Assembly: GCA_946965045.2 (NCBI GenBank)
Contig: OX337239.1
Coordinates: 2,170,001 to 2,234,000 of the forward strand
Source of the DNA: Epithemia pelagica
Taxonomy: Eukaryota > Bacillariophyta > Bacillariophyceae > Surirellales > Surirellaceae
Direction of reading: 5' to 3'
DNA: 64,000 bases
Part shown: one piece after another, positions 1-9,369 of the stretch
Layout: every line of letters starts with the position of its first letter
Position numbering within the stretch: position 1 is the stretch's first letter
Notes under the pieces: model-generated
Told to the model about the DNA's origin: nothing
The model's database searches: none
What the model saw: only the letters and a program-made list of their open reading frames with translations
Translations under genes and position numbers: made by a program

Positions 1-1186
1 TATGTGACAAGCGCTACCAACGAAACTCCACAGATGGGTATGAAACAAGGAGTGAGGATGTTTGGAGATCTGGGAGTCTCGGCAGTCAAGAAAGAAGTTC
101 TACAACTTCATGACCGAGACGTGATTCGAGCAATTCACAAAAGCCAACTTACAAAAGAACAAATACGCCAAGCCTTAGGACACTTGATGTTCCTAAAGAG
201 AAAAAGGAATGGGAAGATCAAAGGTCGTGGTTGTGCAGACGGTAGAAAGCAGCGGGGTCATATTGCAAAGGAAGACACAGTCTCACCAACAGTATCAACC
301 GAGGCGGTATTTATCACGGCAATAGTTGACGCGATGGAGAAGCGAGAGGTGGCAGTAGTTGACATCCCAGGTGCATTTATGCAAGTAATCATGGACAAGG
401 ACGTCTATATGCGCATAACGGGACTGATGGTCGACCTCTTGATCGAAATTGACAAAAGCTACGAACAATTTGTGGTTTATGAACGTGGAGAAAAAGTTAT
501 ATATGTGGAATTACTACGAGCTCTATACGGTACACTCAGAGCAGCAAGACTATTTTGGGAGAAGCTCACAAGTGTTGTGAAAAGCTGGGGCTTCGAGATT
601 AATCCATACGATTCTTGTGTGGCAAACAAAACAATCAACGGCCATCAGTGTACTCTTACCTGGCATGTGGACGATCTTAAGATCTCTCACAAAGATCCTG
701 CCGTGGTAACGCAAATCATTGAGGATTTGAACAGCACTTTTGCCACCCTTGGTGAACTGTCCATGTCACGTGACAAGCGTCATGATTATCTGGGAATGTG
801 GTTGGAGGAAGCGCCAAAGGAATTTCATGGCAAAGCCTTGACACCAGCAGCTAATCATCTCTTCATGGTGACAGAAGAGTCCCCAAAACTGAAACAAGAC
901 CAAGCCGACTATTTTCATAGTCTCACTATGCAGCTCATGTATTTGGCCCAACGGGCACGACCTGATTTGAGAGCAACTATGGCTTTCTTGAGTACTCGAG
1001 TTGCTGAGCCGACTGAGGAGGACTGGAGGAAACTCTCCCGACTAATGAAATACCTGCAGTCGACAAAAGACCTCCTGTTACGCCTCAACTGTGATGGGAG
1101 TGGCATTGTCAAATGGTGGATTGATGCGTCATACGCAATTCATCCAAATATGCGTGGACATACTGGAGCAGTCATGTCAATGGGAC
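1..1186 (+). pseudogene. Outer Copia pol: reverse transcriptase part, interrupted
   Basis: This is the reverse transcriptase of a Ty1/copia polyprotein (RVT_2 family), partial at the window edge. The sequence shows the finger/palm block KGRGCADGRKQRGH, the AVVDIPGAFMQ block carrying the first catalytic Asp, the ALYGTLRAARLFWEKL block, and the active site as WHVDDLKISH (HVDD in place of the commoner YVDD). The RT-RNase H connection follows (QLMYLAQRARPDLRATMAFL). The frame breaks at the TSD GGGAC (1182-1186), after which translation would read a few codons of LTR before a stop at 1216-1218. No other frameshift or stop is seen in this segment, so inactivation seems to be due to the insertion. 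Confidence 0.88.
1182..1186. repeat. Target site duplication, left copy (GGGAC)
   Basis: Five bases immediately outside the left LTR, repeated at 9365-9369. Five base pairs is the usual copia integrase stagger. Confidence 0.93.
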
Positions 1187-1944
1187 TGATAAACTTCTCT
1201 CGATTCAACAGGGGTTAGACAGATAGGTAGGATAGGTAAAAGGCTCGCTGAGCCGACAATCGAATCACCAACCGATACAACAATCCTCCACGGGTCAGAG
1301 AAGAGTTGCAAGTCGAAGTCCGCCGTGGGTGGGGGCAGTCCGTCCACTGATAAGAGGTTAGTCTTAAGATGAGTGTTAAAATGGTGATATTAATGATTGT
1401 GTGACGATTACTAACTAAGGTGGTTGATGGTGCCGAAGTCCTGGCTCTTGTATACGGCCATGGATCTGGTGTGATAGGTCCTCACTGGTTGGAGTAGACC
1501 GGCATTGGTGTATATTGAATGTATAGGGTGATGGATAACATGTATGGGATGCAACAGCTCTTGCTTTGTCGTGGTATAAGTCTTGTCCTGGACGCGTTGC
1601 TGTTTGCATTCTTGGATTTGTGGGAACAGAGATATGGTCTCGCGTGATCGTGATTCGTGCTTTGATTACATAGACCGTTAGGTCGAATCGTGGATGCGCG
1701 TACTCGGATAGTAGAGGCGCGCACTTGATAGTTTTGGGCGCGCACGTGTTGGGCCATAGTTAATATCCGAGCGGTCGCCGATAACGCGTGCAATGCGAGC
1801 ATGCCTTGGCCAAATTTATAGTTTCGCAAGCATGCCGACATTCTTTTCTCACTTTTAGGAAAATGTCATCGGATGCCATAAAATACTAGCATCATTCGAT
1901 GAGTTGTAGGTTTCGCCACCTAGTTTTCGGTGGGAATCCTAACA
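1187..1944 (-). repeat. 3' LTR of nested Copia element
   Basis: Identical in length to 8607-9364, with four substitutions (about 99.5% identity). On the plus strand it begins TGATAAAC and ends CCTAACA, so both orientations have TG...CA ends. The pol stop codon (1939-1941) lies 4 bp inside this LTR. Confidence 0.95.
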
Positions 1945-4900
1945 CTCCCCACAATTCGTCGAATGAGGATTGTCAATTCCCTCATCACTTTCCTGGATTT
2001 TTCCTCTCCAGAATAACAAAGATCTGAGCATGGGCCAAACTGCGGCGAATTCCCAATGTTTACTGAGAATATCAGCTGGGTTTGTCTTTCCATCTTTCCA
2101 GTAGAATGCGACGTACTTTGCAGCGATAGCTTCACGGACTCGGTGATAGGATAGGAGATGGTGCCTCTTGGAGATGATTGAGTGTGGTGCGGTGCTATTG
2201 ATAACGACAGAGCGGTTATCTCCAAACATGTAACTCTTCTCTCACAGAGGGACTCCCAAGTATCGGAGTGTAAGGCGTAGCTCCGTGATCTGATCAACTG
2301 CAGTCCTTGCGGCAACAAATTCAGATCCATACGTGGCTGTTTCCACTGTGGCTTGTCGCTTACTGTACCAGTCCACGGGTGTACCATTTACAAAATGCAG
2401 GATGGCTGTAACTGCTTTCCCAGTAACCATATCATGCATGAGATTTGCGTCGACATAATGTATAGTTGTCACAAAACGCCCAAGTGGGGTTGGACAGTCC
2501 TCAGGGATACGTTCCTTGGCGTCCATGTATACGGTACGACTCCAATTGTATTCTTGGATAGGTAAAGCTGATAAATCTGGCTCCCCAGTGCGGAATCTGA
2601 TAGACCCATCAGGAAATGACATGAGGTATCCATAGATGCGTTTAGCTCGCTTCAAATGACCAATCCTTGGAGCAGCTCTGAACCTTGATAGAGTCATGGT
2701 AGCAGGAAAGACATCAAAACGGCCAATGGTAATTAGCCATTGCAGTTGTCCAATAAGAGTCTGGAAATGCTGGGTCCCTTCTTCATCTAAGAGCTCAGAG
2801 TCATCGAGTTCAGGATGATCGTTAGCAATGACTGGCGGCTTTGCTTTCTTGGGTTTCTCATTGAACAATCGTTCATAGGTATCCATCATCTTCTCGATGT
2901 ACCTTCGTGGGTCAGACACAAGTGTACCGTCTGGATCTTTGGTATAACGACACCCCAAATGATACTCGATAGGTCCGACTCCTTTGAGTTTGAAGTTGTA
3001 TTTTTCTGTAAAGATCTTGCAGACAGCTTCAGGGTCCATGGCAACGATAGCTAAGTCATCAACATATACAGCGATATATTCATAACAGTCTTCTCCAGGA
3101 GCCTTCTTCATCCAAATATCAGGGTCAGCCTTGCTTGGAGAAAATCCCATATCAATGAGGACATCAAACAGTTTGTCATGCCAGCGAGCACCTGAGGATT
3201 TGAGACCATATAATGCCTTGTAGATGATCAAGATATGTCCTTCTAACTCCTTGAACTCTGGTCCTGCAATGATGAAAATCTTCTCTCCTGTCAATGCTTC
3301 TAGGTATGCGTTCCCAATATCTGCTCCCCATATTTCCATGTCGTTCATGGTTCCAAGAAATATGGCAATGCGAAGGTTGCGAATGGAGACAACCCCTGAA
3401 TAGATGGTCTCAACGGGTTCCTTGGTGAGATGTCCATCTGCGACAAGTCGTGCCTTGTGCCTTCCGTCATGCTTGACATCAAAGACCAGATGTACTCTTA
3501 TCTTATGATATCCTTCTGGTGCATTGGCCAATTTCCCATTAATGAACTTGGCTTTTCCATGGTCCTTGAAAGTGTTATACGATTGGATCTGTGAGAGTTC
3601 CAATTCTGTTGCGTCTTGCCATTTCGTGTTCCCAAATTGCTTGTCTAGTTCCACTGCTTCTTCATAGGTGCGAGGTACTTGGAAACCAAACTTGTACTTG
3701 ATAGAGCGACAAACTTGTTTGATCCTGGATTGTTTAGCTGCTCGAATGAGTCTTTTGCTTGTCTTGACGTATCGCTTGAGATGTTTCCATCCAGGTAGAT
3801 CCAGCAAACCATTTTTCTTGGCATAGATGGCGACTGTGATGGGGTCATCATTTGCAATAAGAGATAGAGGTTCGTATGTCGTCTCCCCAGTCTCCCAATC
3901 AACAAGGACATTATATTTACTCCCTTTATAGTCTGGGTCGCTTGAGTTCAAAGGTCCTTGGTGTGCAATAACGTCTCTGAATCGGAAGAGACTATCCCCT
4001 GTCGTTTGGGCTTGATTATCCCTTTCAATGTATTCCATGAGCTGGTTGTAGGAGATCATCACATCAACATTGGAGTTAGACTTGCGAAAGATATATTTGA
4101 GTCGATCTTCTTGTTTGGTTGCATCTTGTTCCAGGTCGACAACTCGTTTGATTACTCGTGCTCGGTGGCGCTCCCCATTCTCTTCAGTGTCACAAAGGAA
4201 TGTGCGTCCAACTAAATCGTCGTAGTCAATTGTTGGCATAGGTGTGGATGGGTCTTCACTTCTGCTGCGAATAAAGACAGTGTCACCTTGCTTGTCAGTG
4301 GGTTTATGCGGCGACTCCTCCCCTGAAGAGATATCCACACGAAGGTTGGGGGTAGTGGAGGCAACGCGACGGACAGCGGAACGGTAGATGATGACGTTGT
4401 CGGCAGTGAGGATCTTCCAAGTAAAGGCATCACCAACATTGTGGGCAAAACCAACCCAGTGGCCAAGCTTCTCGTCGGGAGACGATGGGTAAGAACCAGA
4501 GGTAGGTTCAGAAGGATCGACACGATAGTAGACCTCATCCCAGAAAGGAAAGAAAAGGAGATGGGTAATGTCGGGTGGGGTACCGGTAAGAGCCTCAAGA
4601 GGGGTGCGGCCAGAGTGGGTGGGAGAGGAAGTGTGATTGAGGAGGTCACACACATATTCTAAACAAAGTAACCATGCAGAAGCAGGGCAACCAGAGGCAT
4701 GCATGATAGCATTGGTCATACGCTTAACGGTCTGGTAGCGGTTCTCAGCTTTGTTCTGGTGTTGATGATAGGGCTCGGAACGGTATTCACCAATCAGAAG
4801 GGTGCGAAGAATATCCTTGACCTTGTGGGAAATAAGTGACGAACCACCATCACTGATCAAAGTCTCCATGACACCACGTGTACGAATGTTATCCTGGAGG

Positions 4901-5094
4901 GTATTGACGAATTGCTTGGTAGACTTGATACCATAAATGTCAGTAACCAAAGTATCACGACCAACAAAAATCTGAGCAATCTTGCCACCATGGTTAACAG
5001 CCGGGGTGTCGGAGAAGATGGAGTCAGTGGCAACGGGTTCATGCCGTCGTGGTAGGTTAAGGATAGGATTCCGGGCCTTAAAATGTTTCTTCAA
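1939..5094 (-). CDS. Integrase-reverse transcriptase-RNase H of nested Copia element, broken by an in-frame UGA
   Basis: The frame is open from just after the gag stop (5118) to a UGA at 2242-2244, then continues in the same frame to TAG at 1939-1941 inside the 3' LTR. Integrase catalytic residues appear in VATDSIFSD, LISDGGSS and QNKAENRYQTVK (the last D to E about 35 residues apart). RT has WGADIGNAYLEA, ALYGLKSSGARWHDKL and YVDDLAIVAM (near residue 680). RNase H has KRQATVETATYGSEFVAA and, after the UGA, MFGDNRSVV. In related elements an Arg commonly sits at the UGA position (LGVPxREKSYMFGDN), so a CGA to TGA change is likely. The last 96 residues are lost unless the stop is read through. 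Confidence 0.85.
1945..1952 (-). other. Polypurine tract of nested element
   Basis: On the minus strand GTGGGGAG lies immediately upstream of the 3' LTR, the expected site for plus-strand DNA priming. It overlaps the pol coding sequence. Confidence 0.75.
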
Positions 5095-5118
5095 GGTATC
5101 CTGGTCAAAGGAAATGTG

Positions 5119-7620
5119 TCAATGACGAGTTGTATGTTTGAACGTATCGGCGATTACGTCTTCCGATTGCCACCCAAAGAAAGGGCGAAATTTCTTCCAG
5201 TCGTATTGTTCCTTGTAGAGTTTGTGGACAGACGCATGAAGTGTGGGGTCGTTGCCATCTTGATCAGCATAGATGGAAAAGAAGGAAGGTGTATCGGGGC
5301 CATGATCATATGGGAGATCAAGGAGGAGATTCAAAGTGCATACAACGCGATCGGTATACTCCCCATATTGGTCATAGGGGTACGTTTCCATACTACCATC
5401 AGTCTCCACAGATGTCCAGTTCGGTGCAGGGTCTTGATGGGGGTCTGGATGGGTATGGTCAAGTACAGAAGGATCCCAGATATGGGGTGAAGTGAACACA
5501 ATATGCGGATATTTATCCATATCGTCATCAGAAGGGATTCCCAGAGATTGAATGTATGCAAGGCCATCCTTGATTCGTAAGGGCAATGCACGTCCATCAA
5601 GGGTAGTAATGCGTTGTTTGCCATCAACCTTGACGGATCGTTCGTCGACAGATAGGCCGAAATGTTCAAATTGCGCTGGGGCATGGATAGATAAACCCTT
5701 TCCATAGTGGGCATACTCATTGAAGATACCAATAATGGGTCCATCACTTGTATCAAACTTGGCAGCACAGGTAACAACTGGAAGGCCAGTCAATTCATGA
5801 TTGTCAATACCTACGATGGTAATATGACGTCCGGTTTTGGCAAGGACGCGCATGTCAGATCCTGCAAGGCCTCCATTGGCACCTCGATCGATGAGTTGAT
5901 TACCAGAAAAGGTGGATTTGCGGGAGAATAGATATCGTGACATATGAACCTTTTGCTTGTGATCGGCAGAAGACTTGAACTTGACTTTAGGACTTGACTT
6001 TGTCGTAGAAGTTGACAAGATGTTGCTGAGGTCAGATGCTGGATGATTGATATCTGTCGATGCAATAGCCTGGTGTACGAACTGGGTAACCGTATCAGAG
6101 GATGTATCGAATGGATCTTGTTCTGGTGCATCTTGATGGGTATCACCAATGTTGTTGGCATCAGGATCAGGGTCCGGTTCAGGATCAATGTCAACAGAAT
6201 GTGTTTGGACCTTGCGTGGAGTTGTCGGGGGATCTTGGACGGATTTCTTGAAGTCGACAATGGTTTGCCGATCCTCTTCAGAGAGTTTAAACCATACATC
6301 TCTTGGAAGGCTGATTTTCGACGAAGTTGGGGACTTTTCGGATTGGATATTTGTGTTGTTGATCTGGTAGTCAGGGGGCTCCACTGGTTCAAAAGGTTCA
6401 TCCAACTGAAATTCATGTTGCTTTACATGACGACGGCGGTTAGACGCAGAAGTTCGGGTAGCTTGGTCATGGTCAAAAGCAGCATCAAGAAGCAGGCGGA
6501 AATATGATTGATAACAGAGAGACTTGGCTCCAGATTTTGTGTTGACAACGTTATCCAAGATCTTGACTCGTCTTAAATCAGGTACCTTTTCAACAGCTTG
6601 CATAAGGAAGGTCATCCTTGTATGGTCATGGATACGATCCGACAGTGGTACAAGGTTATCCAGAAGTCGTAGCTGTTCTTGAAAATGTAGGAGAAACTGA
6701 CGAGTTGTACCACGCCAAGAGTCATCCAGTCGAAGATTCGAAATGTAGCTTGTTAGGCGTAACACTTCTCGCTTAGCTAGATCAGATTCAGTGTGTAGAA
6801 CATGGAGTTTCTTCAAGACGGCTCTTGCATCTTCATCATGTTCATGTTCTCGAACATATGCTCTTCCTTGGTCGGTTTGGATAATACGTACAAGTACAGA
6901 ATAGACAAAGACTTGTTGTTCTCGGAAAAGTAACTCTGCGCATTCGTCATCCTTGGGTACCTTGTAATCGAAATCAAGAACATTCGACAATCCTTGTGCT
7001 TTCGCAGTTGATTTGAATACACGCCAAAACGAATCAAAGTATCGTTCGTCTTTGAATGATTCAAATGCTGTTGCATCTCTTTTGGTTCCTTTCTTGAAAG
7101 CAGAGAGATCTAACATGGATTGAGATGTTGTAGAGGATGTAGTGGGAGATCGGGATGATACGGAGTGTGCAGGTGATTTCAGAGGAGAAACTGGGTCTTG
7201 GTTCATACCAGACTTGGTAAAGTCGGTGTTGATCCTCCAATCGTCATATTGGTCCCTCGTGAGGTTCATCCATGTAGCACGGGGTAGTTTTCCATGTTGG
7301 AGTTGCCGTTGTTGTAGTAACCAATATGCCATTAGTTTGAGTTGTAATCTTGTACTTGTCTGTAGGTCGTTGACTTGTTTTCCAACCTTGTATTGCATGA
7401 GATCCTTGAGTGTCTCCTCGGGATCAGTTGCAACATGGTCGAGGACATGAAGGATATGTTCAAAACCATGATGTCGCATCCACTTTTGAAGTGATTGGGC
7501 TCGTTCATCATTACAACCAAAGATGCCTTTAGTTATATGGTCGAAGAGATCTTGGTTGGTTATATGACTTGACTTGTCCTCAGGAGGAGTAAACGGTGTC
7601 TTGGGAGGTGTCGCTTCCAT
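5119..7620 (-). CDS. Gag-protease of nested Copia element
   Basis: This 833-residue ORF starts at an ATG (7618-7620). The N-terminal half is the capsid-like Gag, mostly helical and charged, followed by an acidic, low-complexity spacer with repeated D-P pairs (about residues 460-500). The aspartic protease appears near residues 578-595 as LIDRGANGGLAGSDM, where DRGA replaces the common D[ST]GA, followed by the beta-rich segment around THITIVGI. No CCHC zinc knuckle is visible. The ORF ends at UGA (5119-5121), and the same frame continues without another stop into the integrase. Gag-protease and pol are therefore separated by one stop codon rather than a frameshift. Confidence 0.85.
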   Translation of the reverse strand: MEATPPKTPFTPPEDKSSHITNQDLFDHITKGIFGCNDERAQSLQKWMRHHGFEHILHVLDHVATDPEETLKDLMQYKVGKQVNDLQTSTRLQLKLMAYWLLQQRQLQHGKLPRATWMNLTRDQYDDWRINTDFTKSGMNQDPVSPLKSPAHSVSSRSPTTSSTTSQSMLDLSAFKKGTKRDATAFESFKDERYFDSFWRVFKSTAKAQGLSNVLDFDYKVPKDDECAELLFREQQVFVYSVLVRIIQTDQGRAYVREHEHDEDARAVLKKLHVLHTESDLAKREVLRLTSYISNLRLDDSWRGTTRQFLLHFQEQLRLLDNLVPLSDRIHDHTRMTFLMQAVEKVPDLRRVKILDNVVNTKSGAKSLCYQSYFRLLLDAAFDHDQATRTSASNRRRHVKQHEFQLDEPFEPVEPPDYQINNTNIQSEKSPTSSKISLPRDVWFKLSEEDRQTIVDFKKSVQDPPTTPRKVQTHSVDIDPEPDPDPDANNIGDTHQDAPEQDPFDTSSDTVTQFVHQAIASTDINHPASDLSNILSTSTTKSSPKVKFKSSADHKQKVHMSRYLFSRKSTFSGNQLIDRGANGGLAGSDMRVLAKTGRHITIVGIDNHELTGLPVVTCAAKFDTSDGPIIGIFNEYAHYGKGLSIHAPAQFEHFGLSVDERSVKVDGKQRITTLDGRALPLRIKDGLAYIQSLGIPSDDDMDKYPHIVFTSPHIWDPSVLDHTHPDPHQDPAPNWTSVETDGSMETYPYDQYGEYTDRVVCTLNLLLDLPYDHGPDTPSFFSIYADQDGNDPTLHASVHKLYKEQYDWKKFRPFFGWQSEDVIADTFKHTTRH

Positions 7621-7703
7621 GATAGTACTTGTATGGTTCAGCTGTTATCACAGTGTGTAGCGTGATGTCCTTGCGAGAATTTTATTTAACCGGTGTGAAA
7701 AGA

Positions 7704-7763
7704 ACCCGGATGTGACACGTATGAAGGTACCCGGATGTGTGATGTGCTTGGAACCCGGATGTG
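7704..7763 (-). repeat. Three phased copies of an 11-bp motif in the leader before gag
   Basis: ACCCGGATGTG on the plus strand (CACATCCGGGT in element sense) occurs at 7704-7714, 7729-7739 and 7753-7763. The 24-25 bp spacing is close to two helical turns. The repeats lie between the accessory ORF and the gag ATG. A role in packaging, translation or transcription is possible but unproven. Confidence 0.7.
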
Positions 7764-7812
7764 CGGGACTTGGTTTTGTGTCTGGTTTGATGTAGAAACT
7801 ACTTAAAGTTAC

Positions 7813-8568
7813 TTATTCTTGGTCACTTTCGGCTCGGTACTGAAGACGAGATGCGGAATCGGTCACTGTAGTGGCTAGTTCTTCAACGTCGTCGTCTTCC
7901 AACAAGTGGTTCACGTGTTGAGTGAAGAGAGGGCAGATAGTCGCACGGAAATCCTGGCAGAGATGGATCTCGTGAACAAAGGAGACGTACTCGTCGAGAC
8001 GAGTAGTCGGGGTAGGTAGCGGATTCGTCGTCGAGTTGACGATCCAGATGGTGTGGAAGTAGTTGGTTGGACGTTCAAAGGAGATGAATCGAATACGGAT
8101 GGGTTCCACAGGGTTGCCCAACAGGGCTTGGACAATGAAACGGCGTCTCGAGCACTGGTACAAGAGGTCGAGAAGTCGTTGGATGTCCTCAAGGTCAGTC
8201 ACGGGTTGGACGGACTGGAAATCGATCTCGCGTTCGGTTGTGGAACGGATCACGTCCGGGTCGGTAGTCGACTCAGTCGGCTCGCGGAAGTGTCGGATAT
8301 GCGCAGTAAGAAGACGGCTCGTACGTCGGGTGCGGGTAGGGTTCAAACGGCGAGGCGGAGTCGAAGGGTGAGTCGGAATCGAAGGAGGCTGGACCACTTG
8401 GTCCGGGGTCTGGAAGGGATTCGGAGCACTGGCCTGAGTCGGGGTCTGTTTCGGAGTTTCAATCAAGGGCTCGCCCGGATGGGACACGGGTGGATGGAGT
8501 TCCTCCCCGCTTTGTTGGAAGGAATGAAAGATGTGTCGAACAGAGAGGTTGGAATCGTCGTGAGACAT
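7813..8568 (-). CDS. Accessory ORF upstream of gag in the nested Copia element
   Basis: This 251-residue ORF begins at an ATG (8566-8568) only 21 bp downstream of the primer-binding site and ends at TAA 192 bp before the gag ATG. I recognise no family. The N-terminal third is Pro/Thr/Ser-rich and ends in a basic patch (NPTRTRRTSRLL). The remainder is folded-looking, with FERPTNYFHTIWIVNSTTN and a C-terminal acidic stretch EDDDVEELATT. Copia elements usually begin directly with gag, so a separate leading ORF is unusual. It could be a nucleic-acid-binding accessory protein or a captured host fragment. The opposite strand is also open here, so coding status rests on the ATG position and length. 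Confidence 0.55.
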   Translation of the reverse strand: MSHDDSNLSVRHIFHSFQQSGEELHPPVSHPGEPLIETPKQTPTQASAPNPFQTPDQVVQPPSIPTHPSTPPRRLNPTRTRRTSRLLTAHIRHFREPTESTTDPDVIRSTTEREIDFQSVQPVTDLEDIQRLLDLLYQCSRRRFIVQALLGNPVEPIRIRFISFERPTNYFHTIWIVNSTTNPLPTPTTRLDEYVSFVHEIHLCQDFRATICPLFTQHVNHLLEDDDVEELATTVTDSASRLQYRAESDQE

Positions 8569-8589
8569 CGAAAGCTTCTCGGAAATAAA

Positions 8590-8606
8590 CGATGAGACTG
8601 TTAATC
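8590..8606 (-). other. Primer-binding site complementary to the tRNA-Asn anticodon arm
   Basis: The bases abutting the 5' LTR do not start with TGG, so they cannot pair with a mature tRNA 3' CCA end. Read on the plus strand (the primer sense) they are CGATGAGACTGTTAATC. This contains the seven-base loop CTGTTAA with anticodon GTT (8600-8602), preceded by T33 and followed by stem bases that pair (A31-U39, G30-C40). That fits a 5' half-tRNA-Asn cut near position 40. Drosophila copia is known to use an internal tRNA fragment (iMet) in this way. The Asn assignment is inferred from the loop sequence. Confidence 0.65.
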
Positions 8607-9364
8607 TGATAAACTTCTCTCGATTCAACAGGGGTTAGACAGATAGGTAGGATAGGTAAAAGGCTCGCTGAGCCGACAATCGAATCACCAACCGATACAA
8701 CAATCCTCCACGGGTCAGAGAAGAGTTGCAAGTCGAAGTCCGCCGTGGGTGGGGGCAGTCCGTCCACTGATAAGAGGTTAGTCTTAAGATGAGTGTTAAA
8801 ATGGTGATATTAATGATTGTGTGACGATTACTAACTAAGGTGGTTGATGGTGCCGAAGTCCTGGCTCTTGTATACGGCCATGGATCTGGTGTGATAGGTC
8901 CTCACTGGTTGGAGTAGACCGGCATTGGTGTATATTGAATGTATAGGGTGATGGATAACATGTATGGGATGCAACAGCTCTTGCTTTGCCGTGGTATAAG
9001 TCTTGTCCTGGGCGCGTTGCTGTTTGCATTCTTGGATTTGTGGGAACAGAGATATGGTCTCGCGTGATCGTGATTCGTGCTTTGATTACATAGACCGTTA
9101 GGTCGAATCGTGGATGCGCGTACTCGGATAGTAGAGGCGCGCACTTGATAGTTTTGGGCGCGCACGTGTTGGGCCATAGTTAATATCCGAGCGGTCGCCG
9201 ATAACGCGTGCAATGCGAGCATGCCTTGGCCAAATTTATAGTTTCGCGAGCATGCCGACATTCTTTTCTCACTTTTAGGAAAATGTCATCGGATGCCATA
9301 AAATACTAGCATCATTCGATGAGTTGTAGGTTTCGCCACCTAGTTTTCGGTGGGATTCCTAACA
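8607..9364 (-). repeat. 5' LTR of nested Copia element
   Basis: Partner of 1187-1944. In element orientation it starts at 9364 and ends at 8607, where the primer-binding site begins. It carries the probable promoter (see 9215-9256). Confidence 0.95.
9215..9256 (-). promoter_or_regulatory. Putative LTR promoter: TATA box between two 11-bp direct repeats
   Basis: In element orientation the 5' LTR has GGCATGCTCGC (9246-9256), then TATAAATTTG (9231-9240), then a second GGCATGCTCGC (9215-9225), about 110-150 bases from the LTR start. The same arrangement is in the 3' LTR, but one repeat there has a single substitution. This looks like a TATA promoter bracketed by factor sites. The function is inferred. 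Confidence 0.45.
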
Positions 9365-9369
9365 GGGAC
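9365..9369. repeat. Target site duplication, right copy (GGGAC)
   Basis: Matches 1182-1186 and directly abuts the right LTR. Removing one copy with the element restores the outer pol frame. Confidence 0.93.

Larger units (their letters stand above)
1187..9364 (-). mobile_element. Complete nested Copia (CoDi-like) LTR retrotransposon, 8.18 kb
   Basis: Two 758-bp direct repeats, both beginning TG and ending CA, bound the element. A 5-bp target duplication GGGAC flanks it. In element (minus-strand) orientation the order is 5' LTR (8607-9364), tRNA-Asn-like primer-binding site, an extra 251-aa ORF, gag-protease, integrase-RT-RNase H, polypurine tract GTGGGGAG, then 3' LTR (1187-1944). IN before RT assigns it to Ty1/copia, and the protein blocks resemble the diatom CoDi elements. 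The LTRs differ at only four positions, so the insertion is young. The gag-pol frame carries two in-frame UGA codons. Confidence 0.95.

Noticed and set aside
1415-1841. Minus-strand ORFs inside the LTRs (same pair at 8835-9261)
   Set aside because: Present in both LTRs as duplicates; low-complexity, no family; most likely chance frames in LTR sequence.
4212-4655. 147-codon minus frame within the nested pol region
   Set aside because: Overlaps the integrase-RT linker in another frame; the pol frame explains the region.
8053-8595. Plus-strand frame of 180 codons opposite the accessory ORF
   Set aside because: Opposite to the element's sense and lacking a matching start context; the minus ORF begins just after the primer-binding site.
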